This document shows positions 18,273-27,358 of a stretch of DNA of 64,000 nt, piece by piece. Within the stretch, counting starts at the first letter, position 1. Each line of letters starts with the position of its first letter. Below the pieces are notes generated by a model. That model worked only from the letters and a program-made list of their open reading frames with translations, was not told the origin of the DNA and searched no databases. The translations under genes were made by a program, and so were the position numbers. This stretch comes from an uncultured Bacteroidales bacterium (GTDB taxonomy: Bacteria; Bacteroidota; Bacteroidia; Bacteroidales; Muribaculaceae), in NCBI GenBank assembly GCA_902781045.1, contig CACZHT010000002.1, positions 1 to 64,000 on the forward strand. The letters are read 5' to 3'.

Positions 18273-18280
18273 CAAAGTTA
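18273..18280 (-). promoter_or_regulatory. -7 box of the RAYT gene
   Basis: Minus strand TAACTTTG, 28 bases before the transposase start. The -33 position would fall at the edge of the first REP unit, with no good TTTG. Confidence 0.45.
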
Positions 18281-18296
18281 CAACATTCATTGAAAT

Positions 18297-18430
18297 GGCG
18301 GATTAGGGACGGTTCTTTTTTCGCCATTCGTTAAACGGATTTAACTTTTGGCAAAAAAGAACCGTCCCCAATCCGCCAATCGTTAAACCGATTTAACTTT
18401 TGGCGAAAAAGAACCGTCCCCAATCCGCCA
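18297..18430. repeat. Cluster of three REP units upstream of the RAYT gene
   Basis: Unit 1 (18297-18327) reads GGCGGATTAGGGACGG onward; units 2 (about 18350-18379) and 3 (about 18401-18430) are in the opposite orientation with core AGAACCGTCCCCAATCCGCC. Units 2 and 3 with their GTTAAAC-GATTTAAC spacers are a direct duplication. The cluster ends 3 bases before the stop of the TonB receptor. Confidence 0.85.
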
Positions 18431-18432
18431 CA

Positions 18433-20979
18433 TCAGTTGACAGTGGTAACCGATGATGAGTTGTCCTGGTTGCGGAGGCTTCGGTCGCTCTGCTTGAACT
18501 TTCGCCCAAAATCCAAATTACAGATCACTCCCAAGCGAATGGCGTTGGCATCGTCGCGTATGACTTGAGAGCGTAATCGAGGATTTACAGTAGACAAACT
18601 GTTGTTCTCGTAATAGTCACCCCGTCCTGCAAGCCATAAGCCTTGAGCCATGAAACTTAAGTTCTTATTAAGTTTAAACTGCAACACGGCTATCCATTTG
18701 CTGCCAATCACTTTAACAGATTCACCCCATAGAGACTTCTCTCTGCCAGTGTAACCCGTATATACCATGAACTTGCCCAAGCTGAGTGTGGCTTCCAAGC
18801 GGTAGCCCCAAACGCTCATATTACAATGGAACATCGAGCCGGCATCAGTGACATAAGGCTCAAAATAGGTCGCAGCCTGGAGGGTCAAACAATCCCAAAG
18901 ATTGTTGAGAGACAATCTCAAATGACATTCGTTTCTGAAGTGGTACTTCCCGTTGATGCTCTGCCCCACAAAAAGCTGTCTTGCATCATCATATCTCACA
19001 TATTTATAGATGGGATTGCGGCGATAATCAACATCTACAAGGCCGTAAACCATCAACTTACGATAAACATACCGCAACCATAGTCTGGCATAATACTTCT
19101 GAGAAGGCTTGAGCGAGGGATTGCCTGCCACGGCATAGATATTGTCAACAAATTGCGTGACACTGTCCATTGCGCCAAGCGAGGGCAACGATGGCGTGAA
19201 ACTGGCATAGGCATCGAAGGTGAAGCCCTTGAAAGGCTGCCCTCCAAACCTAACAACCGAGTGATTGTTGACATAAGTATTACTGCTGGCCCCATTGTCG
19301 ACACTAAACAATTTTATACCCGTCCCTAAAGACCAAGTGTATCTATCTTGCCAACGGCCCTTCAGTTCGGCGTATGTATAATTGTTGTTTGATTTCAACC
19401 ATGTCCTTGTGCCCGAAACATAATCATTCGTTGCTCTGGTCCAATTGTCCTGCATGCCTACAGAAAGCTTCGGAATACCAAAGTTGTGTGTAAATGTCAC
19501 CTCGCCGATTACTGAGTAGTGGCTATTATCAACTCCACTATGATAGACTTGTGGCTCACCTTGATGCATATCGTAGGTGAGCGTGCCTTCATTTCGCAGG
19601 CTTGAATACTTTCCCACCAACTGCGCTTCCAAAGAATTCTTGTTGCTGAACTTCTTTCCAAAATACAAGTCCATCGAATGCGACAATATGCGGTCGACAG
19701 CCTTACTTGTCTGATTGAAAACCGAGTGTTCTTGCCCATTGACCCACTCTCTGGTCAAGCCCGGATATCGACGATTGCGAGGTTGCGCCTGTAACGAGTA
19801 GGTAGCTTGAAATCCAGTGTTCCAGTCGTATTGATAGACATAACCGGCATCAATATAATTCAGCCAGTAGTCAAAATGGCTGGCTTCGCCTTGCATGACA
19901 CGCCTAACGGTATCTCCACCGCCAATATAGGTGTCCTCGTTGTTGTGTTGCTCGTTGTTATAGTCACGCCGCTGAAAGTAGTGCGAAAGCGAGAATTGTG
20001 AATTCTTATAGTTATAACTGCCTTTGAGATGATTGTCATGCATTCCGGCTGTCGGACAATATATCGCTTGCTCATACAGCGTGCCTCCTTCAGGACGTTC
20101 CTTGAGAATAAAGTTCAACGATCCACCCACTCCGCGGTCGCTATAACGTATGCCAGGATTATCACTATACTCAACACGCAAAATCTGGTCAGGATGGATA
20201 GCCTGAATGTCGCGAAGCTCCTTGGGAATGCCATTGATTTTATAAACAATCTCCTGCCCATTGACACTCAAGCTCTTGAATGCCATATCAATTTCAAGTC
20301 CAGGCAATTGCAAGCCCTTTAGCACATCAACTGCATCTGTGCAATGGGCAAGCAGGATAGAGTCAGGAATAATGACATATCGGTCAACCTTCTGGACAAA
20401 TCGCGACCCCTCAACAACGGTTTCTTTCAGCACTTTGTTGTCAGGTTGCATAACGATTTTTCCCATATTTCGGATGTGTGTCCGACGATAAACAGTGCCA
20501 TACCCCACGAATGAGAAACGAGCTATCACCTCGGCCTCATCGCAAGGGATGACAAACCGTCCTACCTCGTTGGCTACACCGCCGCCCACCAAGCTGGAGT
20601 CAGTGACCGACAGTAAAGCCACATTTGCAAAAGAAAGCGGTTGTCCGGCCTCGTCCAACACAAGCCCTCGTAACTTGGCAGTCGCTTTCTGAACACACTC
20701 GACATACACGACACTGTCTCGCTCGGTAACACGCATAGGATAGAAACCGACAACCCTGCGAACCGCTTCAGGGATAGTGAGGTTCAGGACTGTCGTGGTG
20801 ACAGTAAAATCCTCCAACTCATTATAGACAAAATTGATTTTGTAGTCATTTGACAACTTGTTTATTTCTATCAGTGATTTACTCAATGACTTATTGTTGA
20901 ACGAGCAAGTGACACGTTGTTGGGAACTCGTTGTGAAGATAGCGCACAGCGAGGCAATTATCAAAATAAGTTGTTTCAT
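18433..20979 (-). CDS. TonB-dependent receptor-like outer-membrane protein with STN and carboxypeptidase-like domains
   Basis: An 848-aa outer-membrane protein. After the signal peptide (MKQLILIIASLCAIFTTSSQ) comes an STN-like domain (about 22-95; SLSKSLIEINKLSNDYKINF), a carboxypeptidase-D regulatory-like domain (about 103-180; LRGLVLDEAGQPLSFANVAL), a plug-like region (about 190-290; NGIPKEL, YSDNPGIRYSDRGVGGSLNF) and a beta barrel of the OMP_b-brl_3 type. STN-containing receptors signal through FecR-like anti-sigma factors, and such a FecR and an ECF sigma factor are the two genes immediately upstream on the same strand (4 bases and then an overlap). The ligand is unknown. The stop falls right at a REP cluster. 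Confidence 0.83.
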   Translation of the reverse strand: MKQLILIIASLCAIFTTSSQQRVTCSFNNKSLSKSLIEINKLSNDYKINFVYNELEDFTVTTTVLNLTIPEAVRRVVGFYPMRVTERDSVVYVECVQKATAKLRGLVLDEAGQPLSFANVALLSVTDSSLVGGGVANEVGRFVIPCDEAEVIARFSFVGYGTVYRRTHIRNMGKIVMQPDNKVLKETVVEGSRFVQKVDRYVIIPDSILLAHCTDAVDVLKGLQLPGLEIDMAFKSLSVNGQEIVYKINGIPKELRDIQAIHPDQILRVEYSDNPGIRYSDRGVGGSLNFILKERPEGGTLYEQAIYCPTAGMHDNHLKGSYNYKNSQFSLSHYFQRRDYNNEQHNNEDTYIGGGDTVRRVMQGEASHFDYWLNYIDAGYVYQYDWNTGFQATYSLQAQPRNRRYPGLTREWVNGQEHSVFNQTSKAVDRILSHSMDLYFGKKFSNKNSLEAQLVGKYSSLRNEGTLTYDMHQGEPQVYHSGVDNSHYSVIGEVTFTHNFGIPKLSVGMQDNWTRATNDYVSGTRTWLKSNNNYTYAELKGRWQDRYTWSLGTGIKLFSVDNGASSNTYVNNHSVVRFGGQPFKGFTFDAYASFTPSLPSLGAMDSVTQFVDNIYAVAGNPSLKPSQKYYARLWLRYVYRKLMVYGLVDVDYRRNPIYKYVRYDDARQLFVGQSINGKYHFRNECHLRLSLNNLWDCLTLQAATYFEPYVTDAGSMFHCNMSVWGYRLEATLSLGKFMVYTGYTGREKSLWGESVKVIGSKWIAVLQFKLNKNLSFMAQGLWLAGRGDYYENNSLSTVNPRLRSQVIRDDANAIRLGVICNLDFGRKFKQSDRSLRNQDNSSSVTTVN

Positions 20980-20983
20980 GGCT

Positions 20984-21628
20984 TTATTCGATTGTCAGAG
21001 TATCATCATTAACAGTAATGTTTACTTTCTCGAAAGTGTTCAGTTGGTCCACAACCTGCTCAATATTCAGGGCAGGATTCCACTCGTAGTAAAGGCGTAA
21101 CTGGCCGGCTCCGTCGTTCATCACCTGCACACGCATGCCATAGTGTTCTGCCAGCACCCCAACCAGCACATCAAGTGTTGTGTTTTCAAATGTTCTTGGT
21201 TGCGCAATAGACGTTTGCACTTGCATTGTGTCCTGCTTATTCTCAGTTGTTTTGGTCATCGTATCGGCACCAACGAAACTTTCGGTTGTTTCCTTCTCTA
21301 ACCATGTTTCTTGTTTCATGTGCTGAATAGTCGCATAAGCAAGTCCGCTCATGAGCACTACCGTCACCACAGCTGCAACTTTCCACCAATTTCTTTGACG
21401 TCGAAGGTAATAGCTATGCTGTAAGGAGAAACGATTCCACTCGGCTTCAACGTTTGTTTCTAACTCTGGCTCAACACTGTGCATCACCTGTATGGCGGTA
21501 TCATACAAGGTGCGGCACTCGCCATCGGCGAAGATTTGCTCCAGTTCCTCGTCAGTGAAGGATTCGGGGCGGTCAATGAGTCTCGCCACCAATTCCTCCC
21601 TATCCGTATTCAAGATGATGTTGTTCAT
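20984..21628 (-). CDS. FecR-like anti-sigma factor
   Basis: A 214-aa single-pass protein: a cytoplasmic N-terminal part of about 75 residues, one transmembrane helix at about 80-98 (WWKVAAVVTVVLMSGLAYA), a periplasmic linker, and a C-terminal DUF4974/STN-type domain (TTLDVLVGVLAEHYGMRV, ALNIEQVVDQLNTFEKVNITVND). It is shorter than classical FecR and lacks most of the middle FecR domain. Its start overlaps the stop of the ECF sigma gene by 4 bases and it is followed after 4 bases by the STN receptor. This makes a complete cell-surface signalling set: receptor occupancy, FecR, sigma release. Confidence 0.78.
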   Translation of the reverse strand: MNNIILNTDREELVARLIDRPESFTDEELEQIFADGECRTLYDTAIQVMHSVEPELETNVEAEWNRFSLQHSYYLRRQRNWWKVAAVVTVVLMSGLAYATIQHMKQETWLEKETTESFVGADTMTKTTENKQDTMQVQTSIAQPRTFENTTLDVLVGVLAEHYGMRVQVMNDGAGQLRLYYEWNPALNIEQVVDQLNTFEKVNITVNDDTLTIE

Positions 21629-22110
21629 TGTTGTTTTGGATTTAATGTTTCACGAAGGATACATAAGGCTTTCCCAATTCGTTTATCCACTGCCTTGATA
21701 CTAATGCCCAGACACTGGGCAACTTCTCGGTGGGCCTTTTTGTCGAGATAACACATCTTGAAGATGGTGCGTGTGTAATCGTCCAGTTGTGTCTCTATCG
21801 CCTGCTCAATCTGCTGTACTCTGGACTCGCGATCGATGTCGGTGGCAAAAAGAGATAACTCAATGGGATACAGACGCGCCACACGTTCACGCAATTGCAG
21901 TCGAGCGATGCGTTTAAGGCAACTGTTGCGCACACAGACTGCCAAATATTGCCGGGCGGTGTCGGGGCGAAGTTCGCGACCTTGCTCCCACATCGTGGCG
22001 AATGTCTCGCTCACCACATCACGGCTCTCCTCGGGGTCGTGTAGCATGTAATTAGCCACGCCCAACAAATAACCATAATGTTTGCGGAATATGTCTTCAA
22101 AATGAGTCAT
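21625..22110 (-). CDS. ECF RNA polymerase sigma factor (FecI-like)
   Basis: A 161-aa sigma-70 family protein with region 2 at about 1-70 (FEDIFRKHYGYLLGVANYML, EESRDVVSETFATMWEQ) and region 4 at about 100-155 (QIEQAIETQLDDYTRTIFKM, REVAQCLGISIKAVDKRIGKAL). The length and the two regions fit the Bacteroidetes ECF group paired with FecR/TonB systems. First gene of the operon, followed by its FecR with a 4-base ATGA overlap. A minus-strand -7 box TACTTTTG lies at 22156-22149. Confidence 0.88.
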   Translation of the reverse strand: MTHFEDIFRKHYGYLLGVANYMLHDPEESRDVVSETFATMWEQGRELRPDTARQYLAVCVRNSCLKRIARLQLRERVARLYPIELSLFATDIDRESRVQQIEQAIETQLDDYTRTIFKMCYLDKKAHREVAQCLGISIKAVDKRIGKALCILRETLNPKQQ

Positions 22111-22148
22111 CTATTTAAACTATCCACAACATCTCCGTTTTACCCCTA

Positions 22149-22156
22149 CAAAAGTA
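22149..22156 (-). promoter_or_regulatory. -7 box of the ECF sigma operon
   Basis: Minus strand TACTTTTG, 39 bases before the sigma factor start; no clear -33 element because a degenerate REP unit lies there. Confidence 0.4.
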
Positions 22157-22165
22157 GCATTTTTT

Positions 22166-22234
22166 GGGGGATGGTTCTTTTTTTGCCGTTTTTAACATTT
22201 AATTTAACAATTGGCGGAAAGAGAACCGTCCCCT
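22166..22234. repeat. Degenerate inverted REP pair between divergent operons
   Basis: A decayed unit (22166-22188, GGGGATGGTTCTTT core) and a truncated inverted unit (22213-22234, GGCGGAAAGAGAACCGTCCCC) flank an AT-rich spacer, the same arrangement as intact pairs at 28851 and 41682. The second unit lacks its right arm. Confidence 0.65.
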
Positions 22235-22271
22235 GCACACCACTTTCGGCAAAAATCACTAGATGTGGTGA

Positions 22272-22302
22272 TTGGGTGAGTGGCAGAATGGTTGTACCTT
22301 TG
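22272..22302 (+). promoter_or_regulatory. Promoter abutting the TonB receptor start
   Basis: TTGG at 22272-22275, 19 bases, TACCTTTG at 22295-22302. The -7 box ends 4 bases before the ATG at 22307, so transcription would begin at or next to the start codon. Confidence 0.55.
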
Positions 22303-22306
22303 CAGC

Positions 22307-24532
22307 ATGAAATGGAAGTGGCTTGTGATGGCTCTGGCATGGCTCAATGTCATGGGGCAATCACATGACAATCAGACAGACACACTGCAGCTTGAGGACA
22401 TCACAGTGACGGTCATCAAGCAGTCGGGGGCATCGATGCATGGAGCGTCGGTGACATCGCTCACACACCATCAAGTAGAGCAAAACGCCGTGATGGGAAC
22501 CAAAACGATGTCTGACATGGTGCCCAATCTCTTCATACCCGACTATGGGAGCCGGATGACCTCGACCATCTATGTGCGCGGCATCGGGGCACGCATCGAT
22601 CAACCCGCCATGGGCCTGAACATCGACAATGTGCCGGTGTTGTGCAAAGAGAACTACGACTTCGACCTGATGGACATCTCACGAATGGAGATGTTGCGCG
22701 GCCCGCAAAGCACCCTGTATGGGCGCAACACAATGGGTGGTGTGATGAACATTTACACATTGTCGCCACTCAGCTATCAGGGAACGCGTCTGCTGGCCGA
22801 GTATGGGTCGCACAACAGCTGGAAGGCTGGAGCCAGCCACTACCACAAGTTTGACAACAAACTGGGACTGTCGGCCTCGGCCTACTACACATCGACCGAT
22901 GGGACGCACCGCAACGAGTGGAACCACCGCTTGACCGACTGGGAGCATCAGGGCAGCGGACGCATCAAGCTGGAGTGGCTGCCCGCCACCGGCTGGCGCG
23001 TGAACAACACCCTGTCGTTGTCGGTGAGCCGTCAGGGGGGCTACCCCTACGAACACACCGCCACGGGGCTGATTGCCTATAACGACACTTGCTTCTATCG
23101 CCGCACGGCCATCATGGACGGACTGACCGTGCAGAAGCGCAATACGCGCTACACTCTGTCGAGCATCACGAGCTACCAGTATATCAACGACAACATGACG
23201 CTGGACCAGGACTTCACTGCCCTACCCTACTTCACCCTGACACAGGCCCGCCATGAGCATGCCGTGACCCAAGACCTGGTGGCCCGCAGCCACACCGGTA
23301 GTGATTATCAATGGACAGCGGGCGCGTTCGGCTACTACCGCCATACTTCCATGCAGGCCCCGGTGACGTTCAAGGACACAGGCATTGCCGAACTTATCGA
23401 AGGACACCGCAATGAGGCGTTGCCCAACTATCCCATCCGCTGGGACACTCGGACATTTGTTCTGGGCAGCGAGTTCGTCATGCCCACCTGGGGTGCCGCA
23501 CTCTATCACCAGTCGAGCTATCACTGGCGACGCTTCACCTTCACGGCCGGTCTGCGTCTGGACTATGAGCATGCTACACTGCGCTATCATAGCCACACCC
23601 AGACAGGCTACAGCACCATCCGCCGCGCCGACAACACAGTCTATACCCACGATGACATCAACATCGACGACCACAATACGCTCAAAAAAGACTTTGTACA
23701 ACTGTTGCCCAAAGTGAGTATAGCCTATGACTTTGCCACGAGCCAACCCCTGAGCATCACCGCCACGGTGGCCAAGGGCTCGAAGGCCGGTGGGTTCAAT
23801 ACGCAGATGTTCAGCGACGTGCTGCAGCAACGGCTCATGCGTCTGATGGGCATCGGTGCCAGCTATGATGCCAATGAGATAGTGGGTTATCGCCCCGAGA
23901 AAGCATGGAATTTTGAGCTTGGCCTGCACTGGACAGGCTGCGACGGACGATTGAGCACCGATGTCAGTGTCTTCTATATGGACTGCCGCGACCGCCAGAT
24001 GACCATCTTTCCTGATGGCACGACCACCGGGCGTGTGATGACCAACGCCGGCAAGACCCGCAACTGGGGTGGCGAGTTGACAGTCCACGCCGATCCCTGG
24101 ACAGGCGGAAATGTGCTCATGACCTATGGTCTGACCAATGCCCGCTTTGTCGAGTATAACGACGGCAAGGCTGACTACCGGCACCGCCATGTGCCCTATT
24201 CACCTGGCAACACCCTGTTCGGCCAGTTGACCCACCAGTTTGCATTCACTGGCAGCGACTGGGCACGGAGCCTGACGCTGGACGCCAACGTCCGTGCCAC
24301 GGGAGAAATCTACTGGAACGAGGCCAACACCATGCACCAGCCGTTCTATGCCCTGCTGGGTGGCAGTGCCACACTGGCTGGCAAGCACTACTCGCTGCAG
24401 CTGTGGGGCCGCAATCTGACCGGCACCCGGTTCAGCACATTCTACTTCGTGTCAATTGGGCACGAGTTTCTGCAGCGCGGCCCGGGCCGCACATTTGGTG
24501 CCACATTACGAATAAATTTAACCAACAAATAA
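22307..24532 (+). CDS. TonB-dependent receptor
   Basis: A 741-aa outer-membrane receptor. I chose the ATG at 22307 (MKWKWLVMALAWLNVMGQ, a signal peptide); the in-frame start 27 bases upstream would lie within the promoter. Features: a TonB-box-like segment (LQLEDITVTVIKQ) near residue 30, plug domain to about 155 (NLFIPDYGSRMTSTIYVRGI, MEMLRGPQSTLYGRNTMGG), then the barrel, ending in a typical ...FGATLRINLTNK. It resembles siderophore/vitamin-type receptors (iron or cobalamin style plug with GPQSTLYGRN) and has no SusC extension. A small lipoprotein gene follows after 10 bases and probably is its partner. Substrate unknown. Confidence 0.85.
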   Translation: MKWKWLVMALAWLNVMGQSHDNQTDTLQLEDITVTVIKQSGASMHGASVTSLTHHQVEQNAVMGTKTMSDMVPNLFIPDYGSRMTSTIYVRGIGARIDQPAMGLNIDNVPVLCKENYDFDLMDISRMEMLRGPQSTLYGRNTMGGVMNIYTLSPLSYQGTRLLAEYGSHNSWKAGASHYHKFDNKLGLSASAYYTSTDGTHRNEWNHRLTDWEHQGSGRIKLEWLPATGWRVNNTLSLSVSRQGGYPYEHTATGLIAYNDTCFYRRTAIMDGLTVQKRNTRYTLSSITSYQYINDNMTLDQDFTALPYFTLTQARHEHAVTQDLVARSHTGSDYQWTAGAFGYYRHTSMQAPVTFKDTGIAELIEGHRNEALPNYPIRWDTRTFVLGSEFVMPTWGAALYHQSSYHWRRFTFTAGLRLDYEHATLRYHSHTQTGYSTIRRADNTVYTHDDINIDDHNTLKKDFVQLLPKVSIAYDFATSQPLSITATVAKGSKAGGFNTQMFSDVLQQRLMRLMGIGASYDANEIVGYRPEKAWNFELGLHWTGCDGRLSTDVSVFYMDCRDRQMTIFPDGTTTGRVMTNAGKTRNWGGELTVHADPWTGGNVLMTYGLTNARFVEYNDGKADYRHRHVPYSPGNTLFGQLTHQFAFTGSDWARSLTLDANVRATGEIYWNEANTMHQPFYALLGGSATLAGKHYSLQLWGRNLTGTRFSTFYFVSIGHEFLQRGPGRTFGATLRINLTNK

Positions 24533-24542
24533 ACAACAAGAA

Positions 24543-25385
24543 ATGAAAAAGATTATGACCCTTGTGGCTCTTGCAGCCATGATGATGGGAATCGCCTCGT
24601 GTAGCGATGACGGCCCTGTGAGAGAAGACAAACTGAGTTACGGTGTGACCGACCTGATGACCAAGACTGTGACCGGTGACACCTACTTTGACTATGCTGG
24701 CAGCAAGCTGCGTTTCGACCTTAACTATCTGGCCGACACGGCCTGCCTGCGAGTGTTGGACACCAAGTTTGCCGAACGGCAGCCAGTAACAGTGAACCTG
24801 CTCTTTGACGGCATGAAAATCAATTATTCTGCCCGCGACCGCTACACACTCACCGGCACCAGCTATAACGTGATGGACTATCAGGTGAAAGACATCAGCT
24901 GCAATGTCAATATGTCAAAAAAGATGTTCTATCTGACGTATACTGTGGTGAGCGAACGCGCCACGTCACAGGTCTATGTCTACCCGAGCACCATTCTCTC
25001 TGCTCTGGCCGATGACAACCTGGACTATGCCAATGCCAACGAAACATTCTTCACCTTCAAGTGCAACATGAACAACGAAGGTGGCTATGAGGGCAGCGTC
25101 ATGCTCCACAACGTCCAGTTCCAGTTAGGCGAGAGTTCGTCGCCGAAGATGACCATCCGCATCCCGTATGACGAGCATTCGACAGTGACCGGCACCGCGA
25201 CAGGCTACACCATCGAGGGCACCGGCATCACCGGGTTTTGGCTGCAGGGCACTACCGAGGTTCCGTTTGATCGCAGCACGGTCGACGACCTGAAGATTGA
25301 GGTTGATGTGGTGAACAAGAGCTACTCGATCTACTTCAAGTGCATGGGCGGCGAGTATAACGCCGAAGGCAAGCTGTATCTGTAA
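24543..25385 (+). CDS. Lipoprotein partner of the TonB receptor
   Basis: A 280-aa putative lipoprotein: signal peptide MKKIMTLVALAAMMMGIASC with the lipid-attachment Cys at 20, followed by SDD. The body is beta-rich. The C-terminal third has TATGYTIEGTGITGFW, a pattern shared with the two lipoproteins downstream (NGYHLTGDEL and TGYRLTGSDI), so the three are probably diverged copies of one domain. It starts 10 bases after the receptor and ends in a strong terminator at 25414-25448. Likely a surface or periplasm-facing binding accessory; family not recognised. Confidence 0.7.
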   Translation: MKKIMTLVALAAMMMGIASCSDDGPVREDKLSYGVTDLMTKTVTGDTYFDYAGSKLRFDLNYLADTACLRVLDTKFAERQPVTVNLLFDGMKINYSARDRYTLTGTSYNVMDYQVKDISCNVNMSKKMFYLTYTVVSERATSQVYVYPSTILSALADDNLDYANANETFFTFKCNMNNEGGYEGSVMLHNVQFQLGESSSPKMTIRIPYDEHSTVTGTATGYTIEGTGITGFWLQGTTEVPFDRSTVDDLKIEVDVVNKSYSIYFKCMGGEYNAEGKLYL

Positions 25386-25413
25386 TCACATGTTCAGTAA
25401 ATATTGCATTTGC

Positions 25414-25448
25414 ATGGGCGACAACACGATGGTTGTCGCCCATTTTTT
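25414..25448 (+). terminator. Rho-independent terminator after receptor-lipoprotein pair
   Basis: Perfect 12-base arms ATGGGCGACAAC (25414-25425) and GTTGTCGCCCAT (25432-25443), six-base loop, followed by TTTTT. It ends the TonB receptor operon. Confidence 0.85.
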
Positions 25449-25532
25449 GTTATATAGGATTAAATAATTTTAAAAATTGGCTGTAGAGGTGTCTTATTTT
25501 AGCCAATCGTGCGTTAAATAGAAGAAAAAGAC

Positions 25533-25540
25533 TAATTTTG
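25533..25540 (+). promoter_or_regulatory. -7 box of the second lipoprotein operon
   Basis: TAATTTTG 23 bases before the start at 25564. The upstream 90 bases are AT-rich with no convincing TTTG at the expected distance. Confidence 0.45.
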
Positions 25541-25563
25541 CACTTTAACTAAATAGTTAGACT

Positions 25564-26475
25564 ATGAAGAAACTGACATATCTGATAGTCGCACTGGTGG
25601 CCTTGACTGTCATCAGCAGCTGCGGCAACGACGACCCCGTGATTCCTCGCGACCGCGACATCGAGTTCAGCACATTTGAGCTGTTCCACATCGGCGGTAC
25701 AAATCCTACCACATCGCTCGAGCAGTGCGACATCACCATCCACCGCAAGACCGACAAAGCCGATGTGACGCTCAGCCTCGCTCTTGATGGCACGACAGTC
25801 GAGCATTTTGCCCTGACTGACATTGCGCTGACTTATGACTCAGACAAGAACATCTACACCGCCAGCGCCGCCACGACCAGCCACACTCGCATCACCGACC
25901 TGCGACTGACCATCGACTGCAACGACTACATTGCAGACATGCGTTTCAAGGTCGACGGCAATGAAGTGATAGGGACCAGCAATGAGATTCTATTCGGCAA
26001 AGCCACCACCACCATCGCCTACCGCGACTCAGCCATCTACACTTATCCACACACCCGCTATCTGACCAATATCCGTCCCAATGGCATGTCGGCGTCACTG
26101 AACTTCGGCGAACTTCTCATCAAGTATGAGAATCTGATGTACAGCGACATTATGGTCGATGGCCTGAAACTCGATGTCACCAACAATGGTTACCATCTCA
26201 CCGGCGATGAACTAGTGACAACCAGAGGTCATTACTATGGCTTCAACCCCAGCGACGGCACCGACAGGATTGAAATGGGCGACAAGCTGTTTGTGCGCAT
26301 TGACGATCTCCAGGCCGACATCAATGTCAAGGAGAACTCACTGTCAGGCAGCTGGACGCTGGTTCGCTTGAAGCGTGTGACCGACACCATCCAGACTACT
26401 CCCGAGATTGTCACCCAACAACGCATCGTTGAGGTCAGCAAGACCGCAATGACCGTTCAAGGAAAAGTTAATTGA
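25564..26475 (+). CDS. Lipoprotein, second of three related
   Basis: A 303-aa putative lipoprotein with signal MKKLTYLIVALVALTVISSC and lipidated Cys near residue 20 (SSCGNDDP). The mature protein is beta-rich; the segment MSASLNFGELLIKYENL then LKLDVTNNGYHLTGDELVTT resembles the equivalent part of the neighbours on either side. It has its own -7 box after a terminator, and the following lipoprotein starts 26 bases downstream, so these two with the sigma factor probably form a new transcription unit. Function not recognised. Confidence 0.68.
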   Translation: MKKLTYLIVALVALTVISSCGNDDPVIPRDRDIEFSTFELFHIGGTNPTTSLEQCDITIHRKTDKADVTLSLALDGTTVEHFALTDIALTYDSDKNIYTASAATTSHTRITDLRLTIDCNDYIADMRFKVDGNEVIGTSNEILFGKATTTIAYRDSAIYTYPHTRYLTNIRPNGMSASLNFGELLIKYENLMYSDIMVDGLKLDVTNNGYHLTGDELVTTRGHYYGFNPSDGTDRIEMGDKLFVRIDDLQADINVKENSLSGSWTLVRLKRVTDTIQTTPEIVTQQRIVEVSKTAMTVQGKVN

Positions 26476-26501
26476 TAATTAATCCTAAAAATCAGAAAAC
26501 A

Positions 26502-27353
26502 ATGCAAAAAGCTTATTCAATTGTTATATTAGGTCTGCTGATTTCCATGCTCACGGCATGCGGCAACGACGAGCCGAACAACGAGTCGACGTCAATCATG
26601 ATCATGTATAACCGTGCAGTCAACACCGACAACAACGATGTGACCTTCTCGCAGAGCAACTGCCAGTTTGTGCTTCGCAACAGCGGCAGCCTGAGCATGC
26701 AGGCGCACATGATACTCAAGCTGGACAACAGCAATACGGTCGAGTTCTCCACCGACTTCATGCCGCTGACTGCCAGCGGTGACGAGAGCTACACCCACAC
26801 CTTCAGCGCAGCCAGTGTGACAGCTGGCTCACACACCATCAGCAACCTGCGCGGCAAGATCAACCTGGTGGGGCCGACATTTATCCAATATATCGTGGAC
26901 GGCAAGTATCAGTGCTTCTCGACGCTGCAACCCTACTACACGCACACAACGACAAGCGACAATCGCACCGAATCGACCGGTGCGGTGAGCTACACGACCA
27001 CCGACTGCAAATACGGACTGGTATTCAACAATGCGGACAACCAGGGTACGCTCTATCTGTTTGACTTCCACCTGTCGGATGGCGGCACAAGCTTTAACAT
27101 CCTGTGCTACGACAAGCTCAACCTTGAGATCACCACCACAGGCTATCGCCTGACAGGCAGTGACATTGTTCCCACGTCTCACGAGAGCAATTATGACACT
27201 CACGGCACGCTCGTCGAGCAATACCGTGCCAGCACAATCACCATCGATGTCACCCAGCAGGGACAAGCCTTGTCGGGCACCATCAAGACGGGCACCGACG
27301 AGAGCCCCATTGACATCACACTCAACGGAACATTCTTTGAAACCAACCTGTAA
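26502..27353 (+). CDS. Lipoprotein, third of three related
   Basis: A 283-aa putative lipoprotein. The ATG at 26502 gives MQKAYSIVILGLLISMLTAC with lipobox Cys at 20 (TACGNDEP); an in-frame ATG 30 bases upstream overlaps the previous gene and only adds a charged tail. Contains YLFDFHLSDGGTSFNILCYD and LEITTTGYRLTGSDIVPTS, matching the shared pattern of the two preceding lipoproteins. It ends 5 bases before an ECF sigma gene, which suggests transcriptional linkage. Confidence 0.68.
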   Translation: MQKAYSIVILGLLISMLTACGNDEPNNESTSIMIMYNRAVNTDNNDVTFSQSNCQFVLRNSGSLSMQAHMILKLDNSNTVEFSTDFMPLTASGDESYTHTFSAASVTAGSHTISNLRGKINLVGPTFIQYIVDGKYQCFSTLQPYYTHTTTSDNRTESTGAVSYTTTDCKYGLVFNNADNQGTLYLFDFHLSDGGTSFNILCYDKLNLEITTTGYRLTGSDIVPTSHESNYDTHGTLVEQYRASTITIDVTQQGQALSGTIKTGTDESPIDITLNGTFFETNL

Positions 27354-27358
27354 CTCGC

